Shown piece by piece: positions 55,876 through 64,000 of a DNA stretch of 64,000 nt. The position numbers were made by a program, and so were the translations under genes. How positions within the stretch are numbered: position 1 is the first letter of the stretch; every line of letters starts with the position of its first letter. This DNA is from Isoetes taiwanensis (lineage: Eukaryota; Streptophyta; Lycopodiopsida; Isoetales; Isoetaceae). The notes beneath the pieces were generated by a model. That model was given only the letters and a program-made list of their open reading frames with translations, did no database searches and had not been told where the DNA came from. Where the stretch lies: positions 186,001 through 250,000 of the forward strand of contig JAJEKV010000020.1 of the NCBI GenBank assembly GCA_021234155.1. The letters run 5' to 3'.

Positions 55876-57315
55876 GTTTTCTTTTTCGGCAGGATGGCGT
55901 TCTATAGGAGGAGTCTGTCGTACGTAGTGGGTGGTGCCCATTTTCATTTTTATATTCAAGTCAAGTCTAAAGCTTGACTTGGAAATGACTTTAGAATCTT
56001 AAAAAGCTGTTGAAATCGCAACGTGGTCTTAAAAATCTATTCTATTCTATATTATTTACTGCAAGATCTTTTAACAAAAAGAAGGGTGAAATTAAATTTA
56101 TCCTTAATGTAGCGATGTCGCGCAATCACAACGGTTGATGAATCCATCCTCACAATCTCCAACGATCATGATTCTGTAACCACCCACCAATTGTTATGTT
56201 TGTACATAATCTAGAGCAAGACAAATCTCAAAAGCATATAGTAGAAAATGCAAATGCAAAAATAATGCAATTGGGCTTAAATATGAAATGTCTCTTGCTA
56301 TTAACATATCACAATCGTAGTCTTTCGAAAGTCTTATAGTATTGTTTCAACTTTACACGTATGCATAGGAACACGACAAATGTCAAAAGCATACATTAGA
56401 AGATGCAAACACAATAATAGTGCAATTGGCCACTTGTTATAGCATATTAAAAGAAAATCTTCCCAAAGTCTTGCACTATCATACATATTATGTACTCATT
56501 ATTTAAAAATAAATAAAAATAAAAATTATTGTATTACACATCAAACATATTACAACAAACAACAAAAAGCTAGGCATAAGCACAACATTAGTATCGGATT
56601 TTTTTTAAGATCTTTAAATAATGCAAACACAATAATAGTGCAATTGGGCTTGAATTTCAAATGGCCACTAGAAGAAAATCTTCCCAAAGTCTTGCACTAT
56701 CATACATATTATGTACTCATTATTTAAAAATAAATAAAAACTAGTAAACGTGTGCCCGGCGTTGCCGGGCTAATGTCCTGTCACGTGTTTTGCCTCGGCC
56801 TTTTAATGTCCATATGTGCAACTTTTGACAACAGCACAGATTGATATTGGCAAGAATGGACATTATATGTTTTTGTAGTCATCTTTGTTATTGAAATTGT
56901 CTAGTGACAATATCATCAATGTATTAACTTTGCGTTTAAAGGATGGATTTTAGTAGAGAAAAAATGTTTTAGAAGGAATGTGGGAGGCAATTAAATTACC
57001 CTATGGATCCTAGAGGTATGTTGTCATATGGGCCTTCAATGTAGGATTGATCACACACATGTTCTAGTTGATAGAAGTACAGGATTCATGTGGAATTGGT
57101 ACCATATGAGTCCTAGTCGAGAGAAATATATGCTTTATAGTGTAGGCATAATAAGATGAACTTGTTTGGAAGTAATAGTGAAGGACCAAACAAACCAAAC
57201 ATGTTACTAAAATCAAACCTAAGCATAAGAACAACTCAATCAACATGGCTTTGATCAACCTCGAGATCCCCACGTCATAAGCAATTCCACATCAGTAATG
57301 ATTGCCCGTCAATTC
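55876..57315. other. Intergenic region upstream of the ZNFX1-like gene
   Basis: AT-rich, no gene recognised. Contains a direct repeat of about 115 bp (56405-56520 and 56621-56737: gcaaacacaataatagtgcaattgg... to ttatttaaaaataaataaaa) and a gcgttgccgggc repeat (56755-56910). A promoter for the ZNFX1-like gene should lie at its low end, but I cannot point to a TATA box with confidence. Confidence 0.6.
56755..56910. repeat. Dispersed gcggcgttgccgggc repeat, second copy
   Basis: gcccggcgttgccgggc forms a short perfect inverted repeat; the following 130 bp match 48390-48540. Confidence 0.75.
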
Positions 57316-57678
57316 TTTTTTTTTTTTTTTTGAGTGAATGGGGTTTTTTCCATTAATTATAGAAAAAGGCACAACATATTGAGTGAGCCTTTATAAATAG
57401 GCTACTCGTTAAAAAGCATGCAGCTAAATACAAATAAGATAGGTGTTGTAAGAAGCACATAGTAGAGTCCAAAATATTAATCAACCTTATTAGTAGTTGA
57501 TTAATTTGTTGTGTTGCAACTAAGAGATCCCATATACAATGAGGATCAATGTAGAAAAAGTACAGCAACATATGCCTTGACAGGTCAAAGACCAATTCCT
57601 GCAAAATAGATTAGGTGCTAATAAAATGCTGTAATTTTATGAAGATCTGTATGTGGTCCCAATAGTGTGAGGTGCAGG

Positions 57679-58203
57679 TCAATGATTAGGAAGAGAGGAG
57701 TGATGTCGATGGAAGTGGTAGGAGCTAAGATATTCAAAGTGAGCTTGGAAGTGAGGTTGGAGTATAAGAGTGTTGCCATTTCCCCAATTCAACTCAGTAA
57801 TCAGCCTATCAGCATTTGTAGTGGACATTAGAATGATTAATGTGCCATATGCATCTGCCAGACCCCTGTAATGGTAATAACATTCTCTATAGTTCTCAAA
57901 CTGTTGATCTGTCATTCTTCTGCTGTTGCATTCCAAAAACCACCATAGCTGCACCATTAGATATGTGCTTCTGCAGAATTCCATGGCCCAGTCTAATTCC
58001 TCATCAGGGATGTCTGGTATGTCGATATCTGTGATGCCCCTGACTGTACCTGTCCACATGTCATCTGTATATTGGATATCATGAACTAGCCTCTGTCCTG
58101 GGAACAGTCTGTATTCTGCAGGCTCAACCGAAGTGCCAATGTCCCTACTTAGGTTCCTCGTGTAATCTACCAGATAAACATTAAGTGTCAGTAAGTGATT
58201 CAT
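57679..58203 (-). CDS. Third ORF of LINE 2, unknown function
   Basis: 174 codons, open from ATG 58203, overlapping the end of ORF2 by 23 bases in another frame and lying before the poly(A) tail. Sequence features: SRDIGTSVEPAEYRLFPGQR, acidic DIDIPDIPDEELDWAMEFCR, aromatic VQLWWFLECNSRRMTDQQFE and NYRECYYHYRGLADAYGTLI. No membrane segment or zinc motif. It is not the RNase H that ends some plant L1 ORF2s. Either an added ORF, or an unrecognised C-terminal extension of ORF2 reached by frameshift. Confidence 0.5.
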   Translation of the reverse strand: MNHLLTLNVYLVDYTRNLSRDIGTSVEPAEYRLFPGQRLVHDIQYTDDMWTGTVRGITDIDIPDIPDEELDWAMEFCRSTYLMVQLWWFLECNSRRMTDQQFENYRECYYHYRGLADAYGTLIILMSTTNADRLITELNWGNGNTLILQPHFQAHFEYLSSYHFHRHHSSLPNH

Positions 58204-61075
58204 GACAATGTAGTTTAAATATTTTATAAGCTCCCAAGAATTTGCCTATACTTAGCCAATTGTTATCCAAAGAATCTAAGGAATCTTTATGCAGGTGTAT
58301 CTGACTTGTTGCAACCATTTCTATGTCATAGATAACTTGAGTTTTAATCCAGAATATGGATATTGTCTTACCACCATACTGACACATGTTCCTATGTTTC
58401 CATACATTCCATAAAGCAACATAACATATAGAATTTTTAAATGCATCATCATTCATCAGGAACTCAAGCAGAGTAGCAGGACAATTGATATTAAAAGTAA
58501 ATTCAAACCATCTCCAAAAGGAATTAAACATAGCACAGCCAAAGATATGTTCCAAAGATTCGACATTGTTGCAACCAAGAGGGCAGTTGGGATTCACAGG
58601 ATTTGTTGAAGAATTTGAGTGCCTTGACAAAGTTTCCAGATTTGGCACACTCTTGTTGGCAATTAACCAGATAAAGTAGGAAATCTTGGGGGGCAAGTAT
58701 GAATTCCAAATGTTTTTAAAAAGCCTATCTTCTGAATCATCAGAGAGTCCCCAATAAAGCTTAGATTTGGAGGGATGATGAGACATATTTAAACAGGTAT
58801 AAACCTTGGAGACATTGTAGCTAGGCTTCCCCATAAGGGACCATTCAGCAGTGCCAGGATTATCAAGGTGATTGATATTGCTAGTTTTATGCCTGATGAA
58901 TCTAAACAGAAGCTTATCAGATGAGCTACCTCTGATTCTATTTTTCAGATTTGTCCAAGAAATCCATCTTGTTTGATCCCACAAATCACCAAGCTTTGAG
59001 ATACCATGGTATGTCCACCTTTTATAAAGCTTAGGATGTTTTATAGCCAAAGGAGTAGTATTATCTCTGGAAAAATTAGGATTCCAGAAAATGCTTGTGC
59101 TCGAGTGGCTATTCTGAATACTTGAATGTTCAAAATTAATATAAACTTTGTTCCAAGCCAAGATAATGCCTCTCATAAGAGGAGATATATTTGATGCAGG
59201 TTTGAGAGTTGTGAAAGCTGATGATGGCAAATTATGACTGATGGAAGGATGACCTTTAGGGTGACTGCAAGATAGCCAGTATTTAATAAATAGTGTGGCT
59301 GGATTATTCTGCAGGAATAGGGATTTTCAGATATATTTTCCAGCCAAGGCATAGCCCTGAAGAGCCAAGTTCTTACATCCTAGGCCACCCTGCTTCTTGC
59401 TTCTAGTAATGGAATTCCAGTTAACCAAATGGTGCTTTCTCCAAATGAAGTTTCTGACAATTCTCTCGATTTGTTGGTAAATGCAATTTGGGGCTAATAG
59501 GGCAGAGGAGTAATAAATGTGAGAGGCAGCAAGAACAGAATTAGCAATTATGGTTCTCCCTGCCAGAGAAAGACAATTTCCATAATTGCCTAGCTTTTTT
59601 CTGATTTTGGAAACTATAGGGGTCCATAATCCTTTGAGACTGGGATTGAGGGACAAAGGCATACCCAAAAGGTTGGTTGTCTCAGTTGATCTGATACACT
59701 TGATGCCAGCAATGCTATCCAAATCTAAGTCTCCAATTATTGTGCATTTATTTCTGTTTAGATGTATCCCAGAGGCTGCACCAAAGTTGTGAATTATATT
59801 CAGGAAGTTGGTAATGTTGCTTGACTCATTCTTGAGGAAGCTGAAGGAGTCATCTGCATATTGCAGAATGGAGAGGTTGGAAGTATTATCAGGAAGATTC
59901 AGACCTACTATGTTACCCACAGATTGTTGATGAACAATCACTCTAGTAAGCATCTCTGCTACAGCCAGAAAGAGATAAGGGGCTAGAGGGCATCCCTGTC
60001 TGACACCTCGAGCCAGAGGGAAAAAATAACCAGGGGAACCATTCACAAGAACAGTTGATTGTGATCTAGAATTTAATCCCAAGATTAGCTTAATGATCTT
60101 TTCACTGAAGCCCAGCTTTTGGAGGGAGAATTCTAAGAAATTCCACCTTACAGTGTCAAAGGCTTTTGAAAAATCTAACTTCAATAAGATACAATTTTGT
60201 TTTGTTAGATTATTCCAATGCATTCCCTCCATGGCTGCAATATAGTTATCTAGGATATATCTATTTGGGAGAAAAGCAGATTGATTCTGGCTGATGACCT
60301 CTTGAAGATGAGATTTAACCCTGTTGGCTATAATCTTAGCACAGACCTTGTAAGTGCAGTTTGTTAAAGAAATAGGCCTCCAGTCTGAGAAAGATTGGGG
60401 ATTGTCAACTTTAGAGATTAGAGTGATAAGGCCAGAAGCTAGAGCAGGATGCAAATGGTTGGAATTCCAGAAACCTTTGATCATGTGCATGAAGTCACTT
60501 TTAATAGTATCCCAAAATCTAATGTAGAATTCAGGGGGAAGACCATCAGGGCCAGGGCTTTTGCCTTTGGCAAGACTCTTTAGGGTAGAGAAGATCTCAT
60601 CCGCAGTGGGGATGGCCTCCATAGAAGGGGGCATGATCAGATTACTATGAAGACCATTGTTGTCAATCAAATCAGTAAAGGCTTTTGCTTCAGCAGTTTG
60701 GATAATGCTGTTAATAGGTTGGGAGAAAATATTTGCATAATTAGAGCAAAAAGAAATGATCTGTGAAAATATTATCATTTTCATCTTTGACAGTGGTCAG
60801 TTGGCTCTTTAGAAGTCTAGATTTGGCAACTCTATAGAAAAACTTGGAGTTTCCATGGTCCATGTTGGAAAGGTACTTGATTTTGCATTGCTCCTTGAGC
60901 TCCCAACTCTTCAATTGTTTTGATGACCCTTTCATAAGTTTGAGCATTCGAAGCTAGGTAGTCTAAGCTCCTGTAAAAGGATGATGTCTGCATCATAACT
61001 TCTGATCTGAGATATTGCCCTTCTTCTTTTTAAAGGGGCTTTTATACCTCTGAGATTCCAACTGAGAATCTTCAT
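58181..61075 (-). pseudogene. LINE 2 ORF2: endonuclease stub, reverse transcriptase, zf-RVT
   Basis: Starts MKILSWNLRGIKAPLKRRRA, ADIILLQELRLPSF, the first 45 residues of an APE-type endonuclease. Near 60950 it jumps to the region before RT (WELKEQCKIKYLSNMDHGNS), so most of the endonuclease is missing. RT is complete: LAKGKSPGPDGLPPEF, ISKVDNPQSFSDWRPISLTN, LLKLDFSKAFDTVRW, RGVRQGCPLAPYLF, and catalytic LQYADDSFSF. A stop near 59327 precedes the zf-RVT domain (LPPKISYFIWLIANKSVPNL, then CPLGCNNVESLEHIFGC). A frame change joins 60741-60947 to 60784. Confidence 0.93.
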
Positions 61076-61122
61076 GGTAAATTTAAGGATAAAGCAATCT
61101 AGGAGATGGTTAATGGAGTTTG

Positions 61123-61812
61123 CTAGCTCTTCTGGATTTTTGTCGAGTATTGGCAGCAGGGGTATTCTGGATTTGGCCAAGAATATTTTTTACCCTTTTT
61201 CTTTCCATTTCTATTGGAGGATTTGTTTTTTGAGTGGTCAGCAATTGGACTATCATGATGAGCAAGCAGGTAAATATCTCCATCCCATGTGTTATCAAGG
61301 TTTGGAATATGGTGATCAGGGGCATTTTCTTTGTCAGGGTGAGATTCTGCAAAGTTTTTTTCTTCAGCTAATATTTCAGGGTGAGAGCACTGCCAGAATT
61401 TAGATTTGCAGCACTCCTGGACTACAGTCTCAGCTAAAGAAGTGTCAATGGAGTTTGTAGGGGTAATTGCATTATTATCCATATTATTATCCATAATAGA
61501 GCAGTTAAGTAACAAATTATCTGCTACTTTTAGAATGGAAAGATCTTGCCTGGGAGTAGCTTGTTCCAAGTACGGTGACTCTGTGGATCTCAATTGATGT
61601 AGGGTAGAATTTGCATTGCTTGCTGTTGTTTTCTCTGATTGATGCTGATCACATACTGCTGCTAGCACTGTGTGCTCATGATCTGTATGAAGTAGATTGT
61701 GTTCCCAACCATTTGAGATATTTCTAACCTGTTCGTCCCTATCTTTTGGGCCCACTGACATCTGTTCAGAAGGATCTGGCAATACACATGGCAATACCTC
61801 TGTGGCTGTCAT
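61123..61812 (-). pseudogene. LINE 2 ORF1 remnant
   Basis: 230 codons, hydrophilic and low in structure (EKTTASNANSTLHQLRSTES, DKENAPDHHIPNLDNTWDGD, a lysine-rich RNGKKKGKKYSWP). The position directly before the endonuclease ATG identifies it as the ORF1 tail. The N-terminal DUF4283-type domain seen in LINE 1 is missing, so LINE 2 is 5' truncated or joined here. Confidence 0.6.
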
Positions 61813-61908
61813 TAATTCCTGTAATCACTTGTGGATTATGATCGGATATAGCATTCTTTAATTGGTTTGACCTTTGGAGGTTTGGGAGGATGGAGAAAGC
61901 CACGTCAT

Positions 61909-62518
61909 TCATATAGCATCTATCGTGTCTTGCATACGTCCTCCCTGTTCCCAGCCATCCATTACACCATGTAAATCCATAAAGCCCATATTCTCTACCA
62001 ATTTACACCACTGAAGTTTCTCAAATCCGTGTACAATTTCTGAAGACACCCCTTGTCTATCCTCAGCTGCCCCCACCATATTGAAATCCCCTGCCATAAG
62101 CCACGCTACCTGACTTCCAAAGCTTTTCAATCTATATCTGAGAGTGGCCCATAAAGCACCTCTACCCCTGGGGTTGTTATGGGCATAAATTTTCACCAAA
62201 CCCCATATTCTACCTTCGTGTTGCCATAGAATTATAGCCCATCTACCAAACACATCTACACCGCGGAATCACATACTTTTACGCCCTTCTTCCAGCGATC
62301 GAGTGCCTGCACTAGAGGTATCTTTTCTTCGCAGCAATACCCACGTATTCTTTACCTATTGTGTTGAACAATGCATGTATCTCCCCCTGTTTACACTTAT
62401 GCTCCTGCAGGCATATTATGTCTGGATTTATCTCCTTGATTGCATTTGATAATCTGCTTTTCTTGTATTCCGAGGATTTTACTCCCCTGATATTCCAGCT
62501 AAGGATCTTATAATTCAT
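61909..62518 (-). pseudogene. LINE 1 ORF2: APE-type endonuclease, truncated
   Basis: ATG 62518 gives ILSWNIRGVKSSEYKKSRLS, then INPDIICLQEHKCKQGEIHA, with the N and E positions of APE endonucleases. After a frame break near 62310, GRWAIILWQHEGRIWGLVKI and WLMAGDFNMVGAAEDRQGVS carry the GDFN motif. This enzyme nicks target DNA to prime reverse transcription. It ends before the S-D-H motif. Confidence 0.88.
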
Positions 62519-64000
62519 GGGACACTGTTTGGAGACCCTTTCTTCCTTTTCATGTTACCCGTCCCATCTGTGTCGATTACCTCTGCCTTTTTATTTTTTT
62601 TCCCTGTTACACTAGGCGGGTCCTCGTCCACCCCCTTCTCCTCTTCCATTGGAAGGTCTGCCCACATATTTTTGTGTGATGGGAGGGCATTCTCTATAGC
62701 AGCCAGCTCACCACGTACTACCATTTCTCCTCGATTTCCTTTCACCTTATCTGGCAATGCCTCCTCTGAAATCATTACTTCTTTAATGTATTGAGAGAAA
62801 AGATTGTTTACCTCAGAAACTAAATGAGTGCTGAGAGACTTCTGAGGAGGGGACTTTGGGCGAGGCCCTCCACTCTTTCGAGCAATATTTCTGGTTCTCC
62901 CTTTTTGCCTGGCGCCTCCCACTTCCCAAGTTTGGCCTTCTGCTTTTGACGAGCCCTCTACAATTGTAGAGATGATGGGCTCCAAAGTAGGTCTCATGGT
63001 TGGAGATGCCACGTTGCTAGTGTTAGGTGTTTCTACTTCCCGACTTGGAACACCTGGGGTGGTTGTTGCAGAAGTAATGGGGTGGCTCTTTGGGATCCCA
63101 GCACTTGTGGGGGGGATGTTTGGGATTATCGCTCTGTGCTTGATGTTGAGGACTTATCTCTTCCTTAGAGCTTGCCTGAGGGTTCTCTTCCAGCCCTTCA
63201 ATTTTTAGATCTGGGAACATTCTGTATATTTCCCACTTGTTGGTCAGTTTCAAAGGGAATTTAAAAGAGCAATTGCCACACTTAACTATCACTCCTTTGG
63301 GTATGCCCGCCTTTGCTGGAATGGCTACACAAATCCTTGGCCCTCTGGCTATGGAGTGTGAGATATAAGCACCTATTGTGTTGGCAATGACCTTTAAAAA
63401 CTCAGGTATCAGCATGTCTGGAGGAAGGTGTTCAATCTCCAGCCAGCATGGGATTTTGATTGCTGACATTTGATGGGGGGAGAATCCAGGCGAATAGTAT
63501 TGATATAAGATGTATTCCCCCATGAAAGTGTCCGCTGCGCGAGCAACCATCTTATCTACTGCGTCTTCACTTTGGAATAAGATGAGGAAGAAGTTGCCAC
63601 CTAGTGCCTTTAAAGATTCATGCTGAGGCAGACCTAACCTTTTCAAGTGAGTTGACAACCAAAATTCCAGTTTTCGGAAGTCCAGGAATCCTCCGGTAAA
63701 GAATCCAATAACTGCTCGTGATACCAAGTTCTCCACCACTTTTACATGCGTGCCATGATCTATCTCTGCTATTGGGAAGTTATCCTCCACGTCTACTTCC
63801 ATGTTCCCAACACTTTCCGTTCCATTTTTTTCAGGATGGCCTTTATTTAATTTGCCCAGATCTTGGGGAAAACCTGCTTCTACTATTTTAAGTGCTGCAT
63901 CTACTCTCAGACTCCTGGCTGTCTCTGTCGGCACGTTATTCTTTATCCACTCTGAAAATCTAGGCTTGTTAACCCTTGCTAAAGTGTCGTTATTTTTCCA
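62515..64000 (-). pseudogene. LINE 1 ORF1 (DUF4283-type RNA-binding protein), partial
   Basis: The frame is open from the window edge to 63023: ARVNKPRFSEWIKNN, VVENLVSRAVIGFFTGGFLD, LKALGGNFFLILFQSEDAVD, then IKIPCWLEIEHLPPDMLIPE and IYRMFPDLKIEGLEE, the DUF4283 pattern of plant L1 ORF1. A frameshift near 63020 leads to a basic Ser/Pro-rich tail (62515-63012: RNIARKSGGPRPKSPPQKSL, KKNKKAEVIDTDG). No CCHC knuckle was seen. Its TGA overlaps the ORF2 ATG as ATGA (62515-62518). Confidence 0.85.

Larger units (their letters stand above)
57316..61880 (-). mobile_element. L1-type LINE, copy 2
   Basis: Minus-strand order: ORF1 tail (61123-61812), endonuclease start (61075), RT, zf-RVT, an extra ORF (57679-58203), 3' UTR, and a 16-base poly(A) tail (T run at 57316-57331). 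Most of the endonuclease is deleted. The 5' boundary toward LINE 1 is approximate. No target duplication found by eye. Confidence 0.85.
61905..64000 (-). mobile_element. L1-type LINE, copy 1, truncated at RT and at the window edge
   Basis: ORF1 enters from the right edge, then an APE endonuclease begins, and the element breaks off in the endonuclease near 61905 where LINE 2 sequence starts. RT is absent. ORF1 and EN are different in sequence from LINE 2, so these are two elements. Confidence 0.85.

Noticed and set aside
57064-57273. Hydrophobic 69-codon minus ORF just past the LINE poly(A)
   Set aside because: AT-rich chance frame; checked as possible continuation of LINE 1 but no RT motifs.
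1-64000. tRNA, rRNA or other structured RNA genes
   Set aside because: I found none with recognisable conserved boxes on either strand.

Overview
The window looks like nuclear DNA of a seed plant with a large, repeat-rich genome. A gymnosperm, probably a conifer, is my inference: gene density is very low, old retrotransposons are nested, and the fragments recognised are plant families (CYP78A cytochrome P450, P-class PPR, plant L1-type LINEs, Tat-like and chromovirus Ty3 elements). The species cannot be named from the sequence alone.

Layout. (1) 1-4478 is a mosaic of decayed transposons: a chromodomain remnant, a probable hAT remnant, a chromovirus RNase H/integrase fragment and a piece of a Tat-like pol. 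(2) 4480-48988 is the wreck of a tandem array. Its unit is [CYP78A 5' fragment, plus strand]-[PPR fragment, minus strand]-[about 1.1 kb conserved non-coding]-[about 1.2 kb conserved non-coding]. Parts of four units survive. Because sister copies preserve uninterrupted sites, each later insertion can be bounded: a 10.7-kb Tat-like LTR retrotransposon (5120-15822, 5-bp target duplication) in CYP78A copy A; a 2.6-kb Mutator-like element (18477-21074, 9-bp duplication); a 6.5-kb TIR element (22279-28807, TA duplication) carrying a gene exon; a 12.7-kb TIR transposon (33013-45739); and a truncated LINE (about 47355-47926) in CYP78A copy D.

(3) The 12.7-kb element is the most novel object. It has perfect 22-bp terminal inverted repeats. 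It carries two convergent decayed gene systems: a plus-strand coiled-coil/Ulp1-like cysteine protease gene, and a minus-strand gene with DFSENY, SDDKTHD and WSDG..AQFKSRRAFY motifs that look like a DDE-type transposase. A 275-bp MITE with a related TIR sits inside its right end. Its middle holds a strand-switching CCACA/GGTGT satellite and a cluster of GGAATATTCC palindromes.

(4) 49572-55861 (minus) is a four-exon ZNFX1-like gene. It encodes PB1, CCCH zinc finger, UPF1-like SF1 helicase, NFX1-type zinc fingers, a TPR and a C-terminal RZ zinc finger. The helicase core is largely readable, but the 3' half of the large exon has frameshifts and stops, so this copy is probably a recent pseudogene unless these are assembly errors.

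(5) 57316-64000 (minus) holds two L1-type LINEs head to tail. The downstream one has a full RT, a deleted endonuclease, an unexplained third ORF and a poly(A) tail. The upstream one has a long ORF1 running off the window and a truncated endonuclease.

Few genes here look functional. The coherent story is duplication of a P450/PPR segment, its decay, and stepwise invasion by at least six kinds of element, next to a ZNFX1-like RNA-helicase gene.
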